Shown here piece after piece: positions 27,964-37,221 of a stretch of 64,000 bases of DNA (positions within the stretch are counted from its first letter, which is position 1; each line of letters begins with the position of its first letter). The notes below the pieces were generated by a model, which saw only the letters and a program-made list of their open reading frames with translations, was not told the origin of the DNA and did not search any database. Source of the DNA: Thiodiazotropha sp040793985 (GTDB taxonomy: Bacteria; Pseudomonadota; Gammaproteobacteria; Chromatiales; Chromatiaceae); assembly GCA_040793985.1 (NCBI GenBank), contig JBFNJI010000018.1, forward strand, positions 124,001 through 188,000, read 5' to 3'. Made by a program: the position numbers and the translations under genes.

Positions 27964-28953
27964 ATGAGTTCAACCAATAAAAGCCTGCAACTGGACGAGG
28001 AACAGCGACTACTCCACTTCCTCACCATTGACGGCCTGGATAGAAGGATTCTGACCGAAATCCTCGATACCGCCGAAGGCTTCACCGGGGTCTCTGAACG
28101 AACCATAAAGAAAGTCCCCCTCTGCCGTGGCAAGGTGGTCGCCAATCTCTTCTTTGAAACCAGCACACGAACAAGAACAACCTTCGAACTGGCAGCAAAG
28201 CGTCTCTCGGCGGATGTCATCAACCTCAATATCAGTGCATCCGCCACTTCCAAGGGAGAAACCCTGCTCGATACCCTGCGCAATCTGGAAGCGATGCATG
28301 TCGACATGTTCATCGTCCGTCACGCCAGCAGCGGCACCGCCCATTTCATTGCGCAACACGCCGATCGGGGTGTGGGTGTGATCAATGCCGGTGACGGTCG
28401 CCACGCCCATCCCACCCAGGCGATGCTGGATATGTTCACCATCCGCCGCCATAAAGGCGAGTTCACCGGGCTCAGAGTGGCGATTGTCGGCGATGTGTTG
28501 CACTCCCGGGTGGCCAGGTCGCAGATTCTTGCACTCAATACCCTGGGAACCTCGGAGGTTCGTGTCGTCGCGCCTCGCACCCTGTTGCCACCTGACGCAC
28601 GCAGTCTCGGCGTCCACGTCTATCACAACATGGAAGAGGGCATCCGGGATGTGGATGTGATTATCATGCTGCGCCTGCAGAAAGAGCGGATGCAGGGTGC
28701 GCTGCTCCCCTCCGAGCATGAGTACTTCAACCTCTACGGCCTCACCGAGAGACGCCTGGCACTGGCCAAGCCAGACGCGATTGTGATGCACCCCGGGCCG
28801 ATCAATCGCGGCGTGGAGATGGACTCCCAGGTGGCCGACGGTTCCAAATCGGTGATCCTGCAGCAGGTAAGTTACGGCATCGCGATACGCATGGCGGTGA
28901 TCTCCATGGTAATCGGCACCCAGAACATGCGCATGCAGGAGGTGGCGGGATGA
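27964..28953 (+). CDS. pyrB: Aspartate carbamoyltransferase catalytic chain
   Basis: PyrB (329 residues) condenses carbamoyl phosphate and aspartate. The carbamoyl-phosphate motif is FFETSTRTRTTFELAAKRLS, with GDGRHAHPTQAMLDMFTI and a C-terminal VMHPGPINRGVEM. An N-terminal extension of about 15 residues precedes the catalytic core, as in the Pseudomonas class A enzyme that associates with an inactive dihydroorotase. Its stop overlaps the next start by four bases (ATGA), which fits a two-subunit complex. Confidence 0.97.
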   Translation: MSSTNKSLQLDEEQRLLHFLTIDGLDRRILTEILDTAEGFTGVSERTIKKVPLCRGKVVANLFFETSTRTRTTFELAAKRLSADVINLNISASATSKGETLLDTLRNLEAMHVDMFIVRHASSGTAHFIAQHADRGVGVINAGDGRHAHPTQAMLDMFTIRRHKGEFTGLRVAIVGDVLHSRVARSQILALNTLGTSEVRVVAPRTLLPPDARSLGVHVYHNMEEGIRDVDVIIMLRLQKERMQGALLPSEHEYFNLYGLTERRLALAKPDAIVMHPGPINRGVEMDSQVADGSKSVILQQVSYGIAIRMAVISMVIGTQNMRMQEVAG

Positions 28954-30254
28954 AGAAGAAGAAAGACATCTCTATCCTCGGCGGCCGGGTAATCGACCCG
29001 GCCAACGGTATCGACGAGATCATCGATCTACACATCTCCGACGGCAAGATCCTATCCCTCGGCAAAACTGCGGATGGATTCAAGCCAACCGTCAGCATCG
29101 ATGCAAGGAATCAAGTGGTCTGTCCCGGCCTCATCGACCTCAATGCCAACCTGCGCGAGCCCGGCGCCGAACACAAAGCCACGATCGCCAGTGAAACCCT
29201 GGCGGCCGCGAGTAGCGGTATCACCACCCTCTGCTGCACACCGGACACCTATCCGGTCATAGACACCCCCGCCGTTGTCGGACAGATTCGCCACAAGGCG
29301 CGGAAAGCTGGCTATTGCCGCCTCCTGCCACAGGGGGCTCTGACCCAGGACCTCAAGGGCGAGCGCCTGAGCGAGATGGCGGCACTCAAGGCGGCCGGCT
29401 GCATAGCCGTCACCAATGCCTATACCCCCCTGGCCAACACCCTGGTTCAACGTCGGGCCATGGAATATGCCTCGACCTTCAACCTGCTGATTATCCTGCG
29501 TCCCGAGGACCACTATCTGAGCAATAACGGATGCGCCCACGAAGGCAAGGTCGCCGACCGCCTGGGACTACCGGGAATTCCCGAGGCGGCCGAGACCGTA
29601 GCCGTTGCCCGCGACCTGGCCCTGGCGGAGACCACGGGGGCGGTCATCCACTTTCACGCCCTCTCCAGTGCCAGTGCAGCCCGCACCATGGCTTGGGCGA
29701 AACGCGAAGGGCGCCGGGTCAGCGCGGACGTCGCGATTCATCAACTCCATCTCAGTGAACTGGATGTCGAGGGATTCGACAGCAACCACCACGTCAGACC
29801 TCCGCTACGCAACGACAGCGACCGGGACGGCCTGCGCGAGGCGGTCGCCAAGGATGTCATCCAGGCTATCTGCTCCGACCACCAACCCCATGAGGCAGAT
29901 GCCAAGGCATCGCCCTTCCCCGATACGGAAGCGGGTATATCCGGCCTCGAAACCCTATTGCCCCTCACCCTGAAGCTGGTCGACCAGGGGGTGCTTGATC
30001 TGAGCAGCGCCATTGCCCGCCTGACCTGCGGTCCGGCAGACATTCTCGGCCTGCCACTCGGACGATTGACACCGACGCATGCTGCCGATGTCTGTATATT
30101 CGATCCCAACCGACACTGGGTGATTGACCGGAAGCGGCTCGTCAGCGCGGGTAAAAATACACCTTTCGAGGGCTGGGAGATGCCCGGACAGGTCACCCAC
30201 ACACTTTTGAAGGGCCGCCTGGTCTATGCGAGACCTGATATCAGCAATGAATAA
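28950..30254 (+). CDS. pyrC': Inactive dihydroorotase homologue (PyrC', ATCase partner)
   Basis: A 434-residue amidohydrolase-fold protein of the dihydroorotase family. Active enzymes have a D-x-H-x-H-x-R-E-P-G metal motif after the second strand; here it reads LIDLNANLREPG, so both metal-binding histidines are Asn (N65, N67). The later SDHQPHE keeps the Asp. In Pseudomonas putida and P. aeruginosa the same pyrB neighbour is a non-catalytic PyrC' needed for ATCase assembly. I infer the same structural role, so a separate active pyrC should exist elsewhere. Start overlaps pyrB by four bases; the stop overlaps pyrK by eight. Confidence 0.92.
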   Translation: MKKKKDISILGGRVIDPANGIDEIIDLHISDGKILSLGKTADGFKPTVSIDARNQVVCPGLIDLNANLREPGAEHKATIASETLAAASSGITTLCCTPDTYPVIDTPAVVGQIRHKARKAGYCRLLPQGALTQDLKGERLSEMAALKAAGCIAVTNAYTPLANTLVQRRAMEYASTFNLLIILRPEDHYLSNNGCAHEGKVADRLGLPGIPEAAETVAVARDLALAETTGAVIHFHALSSASAARTMAWAKREGRRVSADVAIHQLHLSELDVEGFDSNHHVRPPLRNDSDRDGLREAVAKDVIQAICSDHQPHEADAKASPFPDTEAGISGLETLLPLTLKLVDQGVLDLSSAIARLTCGPADILGLPLGRLTPTHAADVCIFDPNRHWVIDRKRLVSAGKNTPFEGWEMPGQVTHTLLKGRLVYARPDISNE

Positions 30255-31119
30255 GACGCACCGTGACACCATCTTCCTCGAGGAGGCCGAGATCATCTCT
30301 CACCAGGCATTTGCCGGCGAGCAGTTCATCATGCGCCTGCTCGCTCCCCACTGTGCCGCGAAAGCGCTGCCGGGCAGCTTTGTGCATATCACATGCGATC
30401 CACAACTCCCGTTACGCAGACCTATCTCGATCATGCGCAGCTCGGTCAAATCCGGTTGGATCGATCTGCTCTACAAACGCGTGGGACGGGGCACCGGCCT
30501 GTTGTCGCAGCGCACACCCGGGGAGAAGATCAGCCTTTTGGGGCCTATCGGAATTCCGTTCACACCCTCGCCAAAGCGCAGCAAACCCCTGCTGATCGGA
30601 GGTGGCGTCGGGATGCCTCCGATGGTATTTCTGGCAGATGCCTTGCGCGGGCAGGAGGATAAGCAGCCCTTTGTCATTCTCGGTTCCGAGGTGCCCTTCC
30701 CATTCAAACCGACACCCTCGCAAATCATCGTGCCCGGGCTGCCAGAAGGTGTGATAGCCAGCATGCCGTTGCTCGACGACTGGGGAGTCGGTTGCCGGCT
30801 TGCCAGCCAGCAGCTCTTTGCAGGCTGTTTCCAAGGCTATGTGACGGAGCTCGCCGAACACTGGATCAGGTCACTCAACCTCCAGGCGTTGGCGGAAGTG
30901 GAAATTTTCGCCTGTGGACCCCACCCCATGTTGGAAGCGGTGGCGCAACTGGCCGCCGCCCACGATATCCCCTGCCAGGTCTCACTTGAGGAGTTCATGG
31001 CCTGCGGTGTGGGAGGTTGTGCCGGATGCGTAGTGGAGGTACAGACGCCTGAGGGTCCCGCGATGAAACGGGTCTGTGTAGACGGCCCGGTATTCGATGC
31101 GCAGACAGTGTTTGGCTAG
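30247..31119 (+). CDS. pyrK: Dihydroorotate dehydrogenase B electron-transfer subunit (PyrK-type)
   Basis: A 290-residue flavodoxin-reductase-fold protein. It shows the FAD motif LRRPISIM, the NAD-binding glycine loop LLIGGGVGMPPMVFLADAL, the EIFACGPHPMLEAVA segment, and a C-terminal [2Fe-2S] cluster site EEFMACGVGGCAGCVVEV with a further Cys in RVCVDGPV. PyrK hands electrons from class 1B PyrD to NAD+. I used ATG 30247 (overlap ATGAATAA with the previous stop). Most gammaproteobacteria use the quinone-linked class 2 PyrD and lack PyrK; no pyrD is present here. A related ferredoxin-NADP reductase-like function is the main alternative. Confidence 0.82.
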   Translation: MNKTHRDTIFLEEAEIISHQAFAGEQFIMRLLAPHCAAKALPGSFVHITCDPQLPLRRPISIMRSSVKSGWIDLLYKRVGRGTGLLSQRTPGEKISLLGPIGIPFTPSPKRSKPLLIGGGVGMPPMVFLADALRGQEDKQPFVILGSEVPFPFKPTPSQIIVPGLPEGVIASMPLLDDWGVGCRLASQQLFAGCFQGYVTELAEHWIRSLNLQALAEVEIFACGPHPMLEAVAQLAAAHDIPCQVSLEEFMACGVGGCAGCVVEVQTPEGPAMKRVCVDGPVFDAQTVFG

Positions 31120-31191
31120 GTACCGTTTCTGACGGTCGCCGCCCGGCACCAATTGAAATAACGCAAAATCCTCACAGGAATGGCGGGGGAT

Positions 31192-31737
31192 TTAAAAGCG
31201 ATGCAGAAAACCGAGACTGGCCGACTCCAGGGTATAGTCCACATCCCGGATGTCGCCGACGGCATGGCGCAGCCATTCCAGCGTCAGGGCGTTATGTTCA
31301 TCGCCATAGAGTTCGATCCCCACACCATACCCGATCGCAGTCTCATCCACGCTGCTGAAACCTGGCACGTTACCGGAAAAATGTGTCAATCCCCCCAGTG
31401 CGTAGAGCCTGATTCTCTCTCCAATCAACGGTAGGTTGCCCCTGGCATAGATACTCGCCAAGTACTCGATCTGGTAGCTGTCATCACCGATCGTATCTTC
31501 ACCGAACAGACCGAAATGGCCTTCCACCGCCAGTATTTCGTTGAATTCTATACCGCCGCGGGCAAGCAGGCCGGCACTACGAAAATCGGCATTGGAGTCA
31601 TCCTCCTTGTATTGCGGAGAAGAGACCATTGCACCCAGGTAGCGATAGCCCTCAATACCCGCACCCCGGACAGACTCCTCTGAATGGGCAAGGCTAGACA
31701 ACAACAGACAGCCGATAACAACAGATAGGTATTTCAT
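31192..31737 (-). CDS. Outer-membrane beta-barrel protein (porin/YfaZ-like)
   Basis: 181 residues with a signal peptide (MKYLSVVIGCLLLSSLAHS) and alternating hydrophobic strands ending in SLGFLHRF, a terminal Phe typical of BamA-inserted barrels. The predicted mature size (~162) suits an eight-stranded barrel. The exact family is unsure; the GIEGYRYLGAMVSS and YGVGIELYGDEHNAL segments are reminiscent of YfaZ/OmpA-like porins. It is convergent with pyrK, 72 bases away, with no strong terminator between. Confidence 0.65.
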   Translation of the reverse strand: MKYLSVVIGCLLLSSLAHSEESVRGAGIEGYRYLGAMVSSPQYKEDDSNADFRSAGLLARGGIEFNEILAVEGHFGLFGEDTIGDDSYQIEYLASIYARGNLPLIGERIRLYALGGLTHFSGNVPGFSSVDETAIGYGVGIELYGDEHNALTLEWLRHAVGDIRDVDYTLESASLGFLHRF

Positions 31738-31889
31738 TCACCCCACTCCCTTATTTTTTACCACAGCGACGGATGCTCCTGGGTCAAGTCTAAACATCAC
31801 CCGGTAAAAACGCCAACCCAGGCATGATTTCACTCTCTATCCCCAGCCGGCTCCGGTTTTCCTGCGTAAACCGCATGACCACGCCAAGA

Positions 31890-32444
31890 TCAACCGTGCC
31901 ACCCTTTGCTCCGGGCCTTGTTGGTCCATACCCACACATAGGCGATACCGCTTACCAGGGTGGTAAAACCGGTGGCCCAGGTAAGCAGAAAGAGCAGCTG
32001 GGAAGGAAGATTGAAGGGTCCGGCATCGGTGACCACCAGTAGCACCAGCACAATCTGGAGCAGGGTATTCAGCTTACTGATCAGGCTCGGATCCGCATCG
32101 AGTTCCTCGACACTGAAATTGTAGTAGAGCGCCCCCCCCATGATGGTCAGGTCGCGGAATATCACCAGGATCACCAGCCATACGGGAATCAGCCCCAATC
32201 CCCCGAGCACCAGGAAGGAGCTCATCAGCAGGGCCTTGTCGGCCAACGGATCGAGCAATCCACCCAAGTGGCTTTGCCATCCAAAACGTTTCGCGAGAAA
32301 GCCATCCAGCCCATCGGAGAAACCGGCTACGGCAAACAGTATCAGAGCATATGAAAACTGATGCTCGAACAACAGCCACACGGTGGGAATGGTCAACAGG
32401 ATACGCAGCACACTGATCAGATTTGGGATATCACGAGGCTGCAT
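31890..32444 (-). CDS. CDP-alcohol phosphatidyltransferase family protein
   Basis: A 184-residue membrane enzyme with the class signature D-G-x-x-A-R...G...D...D, visible as SDGLDGFLAKRFGWQSHLGG then LLDPLADK. Five or six hydrophobic segments surround it. It starts MQPRDIPNLISVLRILLTIP, typical of PgsA-type or cardiolipin-type synthases in gammaproteobacteria. The acceptor alcohol cannot be read from the sequence. It lies 24 bases downstream of the DUF2066 gene and may be co-transcribed. Confidence 0.9.
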   Translation of the reverse strand: MQPRDIPNLISVLRILLTIPTVWLLFEHQFSYALILFAVAGFSDGLDGFLAKRFGWQSHLGGLLDPLADKALLMSSFLVLGGLGLIPVWLVILVIFRDLTIMGGALYYNFSVEELDADPSLISKLNTLLQIVLVLLVVTDAGPFNLPSQLLFLLTWATGFTTLVSGIAYVWVWTNKARSKGWHG

Positions 32445-32468
32445 CTGAACGCTTACTCCCTTATTTCG

Positions 32469-33587
32469 TTAGCGCAGGCGGTAGATCAGACTCTCACCGA
32501 CCGTTGGTTCAAGCGGCTTGGTTGTGTCTGTCCCGGCATAGTCTTGCCACTCCGCTTTCTCGAGTACCGCACCCAGTTGAATACCACGCTCCAAGGCCTC
32601 CCTGCCACCATGGATACGTACTAGGAAACTAACCTTTTCGCTGTCAGCGGAGATCAGATCCAGATTCTCGATGATCGCCAACGACTGCAGGTACTCCTTA
32701 ACCAAAACATAGTCCTCAAGGCGCGAAAGTCCATGCACGCGAATCCTGATCTCGGCCGTGCCCTGGGTCACCTGTTGCGGCGCGAAACGCAACGCCAAGG
32801 CGTCTGCGGCCTGATTCAGCCCCTCGCCGGCAAGCTCAGCCTTGCTTGCTGCATTTGCCTGCCAGCGATTGACCTTATCGGGCAGGTAGAGCAACCACTC
32901 ACCACGCCAGTTGTTCCCTCCCTGCCTGCTCATGCGGCCAACGAGGATGACATCTGGCTGATAACGTGCCGAGGCACGGCGGATATTCTCTTCAAACCCG
33001 CCCCAAAGGTCGCTTACCCGAATCCTGTTGCGATCCTCGATATCCATGATCGGCCAGAGAAAAGAGAGCCCCCTTGAATGCCCTACCTGGTTGAGATAAC
33101 GCCTAAGCCGTGTTTCCCGCTCCAGGGAGAGCAGATCACGCCGGGCACCCTGCTCCTGGCCAAGCCAGACCAGGACCGAGGGGCGTGTGCCACCCCAGAC
33201 TGGCACCCCACTCTCACGCAGCAGGCGGTTGACCGCACGTTGGTCGAAACGAACCCAAAGCAAGCGATCCGGCGCATCCGCTGCTGCCTCCTCGCCATCG
33301 CTCTCCAACGCCATGTAGCGATACTGCTGGACATAAGCGGCTGCCTTGTTGAGGATGCCGGAGATTCCCGACTGGTTTAACAATCCGCGATCCCCGCTTA
33401 CCTTTACCATCACACTGGCAAAGGCCTTGCGAATCCCCTCCGCTCTGGCTTGCGCACTCTGGCCGACTACCGCTATTTTCGCTTCATAGAGATTTCCCAC
33501 CCTTTCGGCTGATACCCAGGGTGCCGTAATGAGGGCAAGCAAGAACAATAACAAACGGGAGGCCAGTTTCAGTCGGGTTTGCATCAT
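32469..33587 (-). CDS. DUF2066 domain-containing secreted protein
   Basis: A 372-residue protein with a signal peptide (LASRLLLFLLALITAPWVSA). The mature part starts with VGNLYEAKIAVVGQSAQAR and includes AFASVMVKVSGDRGLL and WVRFDQRAVNRLLRESGVPV, which I recognise from DUF2066 proteins. These are usually divergent from purM, as here. Function is unknown. Two adjacent ATG codons (33587, 33584) could start. A 182-base divergent region separates it from purM. Confidence 0.88.
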   Translation of the reverse strand: MMQTRLKLASRLLLFLLALITAPWVSAERVGNLYEAKIAVVGQSAQARAEGIRKAFASVMVKVSGDRGLLNQSGISGILNKAAAYVQQYRYMALESDGEEAAADAPDRLLWVRFDQRAVNRLLRESGVPVWGGTRPSVLVWLGQEQGARRDLLSLERETRLRRYLNQVGHSRGLSFLWPIMDIEDRNRIRVSDLWGGFEENIRRASARYQPDVILVGRMSRQGGNNWRGEWLLYLPDKVNRWQANAASKAELAGEGLNQAADALALRFAPQQVTQGTAEIRIRVHGLSRLEDYVLVKEYLQSLAIIENLDLISADSEKVSFLVRIHGGREALERGIQLGAVLEKAEWQDYAGTDTTKPLEPTVGESLIYRLR

Positions 33588-33769
33588 ATCTCGTCACACA
33601 TCGTTGGCGTTTGCAGATAATCTATATATCGCATGTGAGGAAAAGGTCTGTTTCTGAGTATCGAACAATTCGAAATCTTAACTCGCCAGCTGAAAAGATG
33701 AAAATCAGCTGTACCACAACTCTCACTGAGTCGCACTACTTCTGTTAGAATTCCGCTCTGAATCTACCC

Positions 33770-34864
33770 TTGTCTGAACCGGAGTATCGTCCCGTGGAGC
33801 ATGAATCCAAGCCCAGCAGCCCTGTGTCACTCAGCTACCGGGATGCCGGTGTGGACATCGACGCAGGCAATGCGCTGGTCGAGCGCATCAAACCCATCGT
33901 AAAACAGACCTTCCGCTCGGGAGTGCTCGCTGGCCTCGGCGGCTTTGGCGCCCTCTTCGAACTTCCCCTGGACCGCTACCGTGAGCCGGTTCTCGTCTCC
34001 GGAACAGACGGCGTTGGGACAAAACTGAAATTGGCACTGGAACTCAAGCAGCACGATTCTATCGGTATTGACCTGGTGGCAATGTGTGTAAACGACATCG
34101 TGGTCGCGGGCGCAGAGCCCCTCTTTTTCCTCGACTACTACGCCACCGGGAGACTCGATGTCGATATAGCCACCGATGTGGTACGCGGCATCGCAGCGGG
34201 CTGCGAACAGGCCGGTGCTGCCCTCACCGGGGGCGAGACGGCGGAGATGCCGGGCATGTATGCGGAAGGCGAGTACGATCTGGCGGGCTTCTGCGTCGGC
34301 ATCGCGGAGAAGAGCAAGCTTATCCTTCCAGAGCGGGTCCGGGAGGGCGACGCACTGATCGGCATGGCCTCATCGGGACCCCATTCAAACGGCTATTCGC
34401 TGGTGCGCAAGATCATCCAGGTAGGCGCAGCCGACCTTCACCAGCCCTTCCAGGAGACCACCCTGGGTGAAGCCCTCCTTGCGCCGACCCGGATCTATGT
34501 CAAACCCATCCTGGCGCTGATGGAGGCGGTGGAGATTCATGCCTTGGCCCACATAACCGGGGGCGGCCTGCCTGAAAATCTACCCCGGGTGCTACCCCAG
34601 GGTTGCAAGGCGATTGTAGACAGCGACAGTTGGCGCCTCCCCCCCCTGTTCAGCTGGCTGCAGACCCAGGGCAATCTTGCCAACAGTGAAATGTTACGCA
34701 CCTTCAACAGCGGTGTCGGCATGGTCGCCTGCGTGGCGAAGAAAGATGCGGTGAGAACCATCAAGCTGCTTAATGAGAGCGGCGAAACAGCCTGGCTTCT
34801 CGGAGAGATCGCATCCTCCAACGGAGCCGAGCCCGGTGTGGAAATTACCGGGTCACTCGCATGA
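33770..34864 (+). CDS. purM: Phosphoribosylformylglycinamidine cyclo-ligase (AIR synthetase)
   Basis: PurM makes AIR in purine synthesis. The family core begins SLSYRDAGVDIDAGNALVER and includes SGTDGVGTKLKLALEL, GGETAEMPGMY and GLASSGPHSNGYS-like MASSGPHSNGYSLVRK; the end matches known PurM. The start is unsure: the longest frame begins with TTG at 33770 (364 residues), while GTG at 33794 has a GGAG sequence nine bases before it and GTG at 33824 lies exactly at the usual PurM N-terminus. There is no ATG in the right place. purN overlaps its stop by four bases. Confidence 0.95.
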   Translation: MSEPEYRPVEHESKPSSPVSLSYRDAGVDIDAGNALVERIKPIVKQTFRSGVLAGLGGFGALFELPLDRYREPVLVSGTDGVGTKLKLALELKQHDSIGIDLVAMCVNDIVVAGAEPLFFLDYYATGRLDVDIATDVVRGIAAGCEQAGAALTGGETAEMPGMYAEGEYDLAGFCVGIAEKSKLILPERVREGDALIGMASSGPHSNGYSLVRKIIQVGAADLHQPFQETTLGEALLAPTRIYVKPILALMEAVEIHALAHITGGGLPENLPRVLPQGCKAIVDSDSWRLPPLFSWLQTQGNLANSEMLRTFNSGVGMVACVAKKDAVRTIKLLNESGETAWLLGEIASSNGAEPGVEITGSLA

Positions 34865-35529
34865 ACGCCACAAGCCCCCTCCCTGTGGTGGTACTGATAT
34901 CAGGCAGTGGCACCAATCTGCAGGCGATAATCGATGGGGCCAAGAATCATCTTCCTATCGAGATCCGCGCCGTGATCAGCAACCGCCCGAAGGTCCACGG
35001 GCTGCAACGGGCTGAGCAGGCCGGCATCGAAACGGCGGTGCTCGATCATAAGGCGTTCCCAGACCGTGACAGCTACGATCAGGCGCTGATGGATCTTATC
35101 GACACCTATGATCCCGGTCTGATCGCGCTGGCCGGATTCATGCGCATACTCACCCCTGCGCTGGTGCGCCACTATGCGGGACGCATGTTAAACATACATC
35201 CCTCGCTGTTACCTAAATATACCGGACTCCACACCCATCAACGGGTGCTGGACGCAGGGGACAGCCTGCATGGCGCCACTATCCATTTCGTTACCGAGGA
35301 GCTGGACGGCGGACCCTCGGTCGTACAGGCGCAGGTCCCCGTGCTGGCTGAGGACGACGCCGACACCCTCGCCGCCAGGGTGCTGCAGAAAGAGCATAAG
35401 ATCTATCCCCTGGCGATCCGCTGGTTCGCGGAAAACCGATTGCAGCTGGATGCGAATGGAGATGTCAATTTGGATCACAGAAAGCTTGAACAACCGGTAG
35501 TCTTCGCCCCCCAGGATCCAATCGGATAG
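34861..35529 (+). CDS. purN: Phosphoribosylglycinamide formyltransferase
   Basis: PurN (222 residues) transfers a formyl group from 10-formyl-THF to GAR. Motifs: VVLISGSGTNLQAIIDGA, LAGFMRILTPALV, the catalytic MLNIHPSLLPKYTGLHTHQR with His, and HFVTEELDGGPSVVQAQVPV with the catalytic Asp. It overlaps purM (ATGA) and is followed after 8 bases by a DUF3108 gene, a common gammaproteobacterial order. Confidence 0.97.
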   Translation: MNATSPLPVVVLISGSGTNLQAIIDGAKNHLPIEIRAVISNRPKVHGLQRAEQAGIETAVLDHKAFPDRDSYDQALMDLIDTYDPGLIALAGFMRILTPALVRHYAGRMLNIHPSLLPKYTGLHTHQRVLDAGDSLHGATIHFVTEELDGGPSVVQAQVPVLAEDDADTLAARVLQKEHKIYPLAIRWFAENRLQLDANGDVNLDHRKLEQPVVFAPQDPIG

Positions 35530-35537
35530 CACACGCT

Positions 35538-36275
35538 ATGGCTTGGCTCAGATACCTCATGGGCTGGCAGATCGGATTGGTGGCCCTTGCATGCTTCACC
35601 GCGGCGCAGGCCGAAACCCTGATACAGCTGAAGCCCTTTTCTGCCAGCTTCAGCGTCAAGCGCAATGTACTGCCCCTGGGTGAGCTCAGACTCGAGCTCG
35701 ATCTGAATGAAGAGGGCGACTATGTCTATCATGCCCATACCCAGCCCGGCATGCTGGCAGGCTGGTTCAGCGCGGATGAGGTCATAGAGGAGAGCCGCGG
35801 AAAGCTGCAGCAGGGGAGTATCCGGCCGGCCCACTATTCGTACCGGGATCAGGACGACGAAACGGAATCTTCGATCCTGGAGTTTGACTGGAAGGCGCAC
35901 GAGGTACACACCACGAGTGGCGGTATAAGATGGTCGCAACCGATTGCCCAGGAGACCCAGGACAGGCTCAGCCAGCAACTGTTGGTCCGCCTGCATCTGG
36001 CCCAGGGCAGGAGGCAAATGACCTACCAGGTGGCGGATGGGGGGAAGATCAAGCAGTACCACTTCCGTGTTGAAGGAGAGGATCAGATCAATACCCCCTA
36101 TGGCGAGATGCATTGCCTGCGTGTCAAACGCAACAAGGGGACGCGGGAACCGGACTACACCATCTGGTTCGCCCCTCGACTCGACTATCTGCCGGTTCGC
36201 ATCGAACGCGAACAGGCCGGGCGCCTCTACCGCATGACGCTGGACGAAATCACCCTGAATGGAGCGGCGAGGTAG
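35538..36275 (+). CDS. DUF3108 domain-containing secreted protein
   Basis: A 245-residue protein with a signal peptide (WQIGLVALACFTAAQA). The mature part has FSASFSVKRNVLPLGELRLE and a C-terminal LDYLPVRIEREQAGRLYRMT, as in DUF3108 proteins that follow purN. A periplasmic location is likely; function is unknown. It is probably co-transcribed with purMN. Confidence 0.88.
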   Translation: MAWLRYLMGWQIGLVALACFTAAQAETLIQLKPFSASFSVKRNVLPLGELRLELDLNEEGDYVYHAHTQPGMLAGWFSADEVIEESRGKLQQGSIRPAHYSYRDQDDETESSILEFDWKAHEVHTTSGGIRWSQPIAQETQDRLSQQLLVRLHLAQGRRQMTYQVADGGKIKQYHFRVEGEDQINTPYGEMHCLRVKRNKGTREPDYTIWFAPRLDYLPVRIEREQAGRLYRMTLDEITLNGAAR

Positions 36276-36294
36276 GCCGCCGCCCGCATCAGAC

Positions 36295-36302
36295 AAGGAG
36301 GT
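36295..36302 (+). promoter_or_regulatory. Strong ribosome binding site that fixes the radC start
   Basis: AAGGAGGT lies five bases before the ATG at 36308. This decides against the much longer open frame that begins inside the DUF3108 gene. Confidence 0.8.
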
Positions 36303-36307
36303 CTGAG

Positions 36308-36982
36308 ATGCCGATTACGGACTGGCCCATGGATGAACGGCCGAGGGAGAAGCTGCTGCAACGGGGACCGGGATCGCTCTCCGATGCGGAACTGCTGGCC
36401 ATCTTTCTGCGCACCGGGGTAAGCGGGCAGACCGCGGTGGACCTGGCACGCGGCCTGCTGCGCGACTTCGGTAGCCTGCGCCATCTGCTTGCCGCCGATC
36501 AGCAGCGATTCTGCCGGGGAAGGGGCCTTGGGGTGGCGAAATATACCCAGCTGCAGGCTGTGCTGGAAATGTCACGACGCTATCTGGGTGAACAGCTCAC
36601 CGCAACCGGCAGCCTGACAAGTCCAGAACAGACCCAGGACTACCTGCAAGTCAGGCTGCGCCACTACCCCTACGAGGTCTTCTCCTGTCTCTTTCTCGAC
36701 AACCGCCATCGCGTCATAGGCTACGAAGAGCTTTTCCGCGGCACCATCGACGGCGCCAGCATCCATCCCAGGGAGGTCGTAAAGCGGGCCCTCGAACGCA
36801 ATGCCGCCGCCCTCATTTTCGCCCACAACCATCCCTCCGGGGTCGCCGAACCGAGCCGTGCCGATCGCCAGATCACCCAGCGTCTCAGGGATGCCCTGGC
36901 TCTGGTGGAGATCCGCGTGCTGGACCATATCGTGATCGGCGAGGGAGACGCGGTTTCCCTGGCGCAGCGGGGGATGATCTAA
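36308..36982 (+). CDS. radC: RadC family JAMM-domain protein (DUF2466)
   Basis: 224 residues, the usual RadC length. It has an N-terminal helix-hairpin region (RPREKLLQRGPGSLSDAELL) and a C-terminal JAB1/MPN+ metalloprotease-like domain with the zinc motif LIFAHNHPSGVAEPSRAD preceded by GTIDGASIHPREVVKRAL. The true activity is unsettled; the old DNA-repair role is not supported. A hairpin follows 18 bases after the stop. Confidence 0.95.
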   Translation: MPITDWPMDERPREKLLQRGPGSLSDAELLAIFLRTGVSGQTAVDLARGLLRDFGSLRHLLAADQQRFCRGRGLGVAKYTQLQAVLEMSRRYLGEQLTATGSLTSPEQTQDYLQVRLRHYPYEVFSCLFLDNRHRVIGYEELFRGTIDGASIHPREVVKRALERNAAALIFAHNHPSGVAEPSRADRQITQRLRDALALVEIRVLDHIVIGEGDAVSLAQRGMI

Positions 36983-37000
36983 ATGTGGATTTTTAAAGCT

Positions 37001-37024
37001 GCTTTGGGGGACAGCCCCCCAAGC
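37001..37024 (+). terminator. Hairpin downstream of radC, probable terminator
   Basis: GCTTTGGGGG pairs with CCCCCCAAGC around ACAG with one mismatch. It is a very stable GC stem but lacks a clear T-tract on the plus strand. The region 37025-37124 shows nothing else before the rpmB promoter. Confidence 0.45.
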
Positions 37025-37124
37025 TAGGGATTCACCCAAGCAATTAACAAATAGGGCAATGGCGGAGACACCTCAGGCGCCGGATTGGATACTCAGGAGC
37101 GAGGCCTTACCCCCCAATCACCAC

Positions 37125-37153
37125 TTGCCTATCACCCCCTACTCTGCTATAAA
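37125..37153 (+). promoter_or_regulatory. Sigma-70 promoter of rpmB-rpmG
   Basis: TTGCCT (37125-37130) and TATAAA (37148-37153) are 17 bases apart. Transcription would start near 37160, followed by a GC-rich start region, giving a leader of about 60 bases to the rpmB ATG. The -10 matches five of six consensus bases. Confidence 0.6.
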
Positions 37154-37221
37154 TACGCGCCTTTCGCCCAGGGGATAAATGAAGCCCCCCACCCAGGGAT
37201 AACTATTTCGAGGTTTTGACC

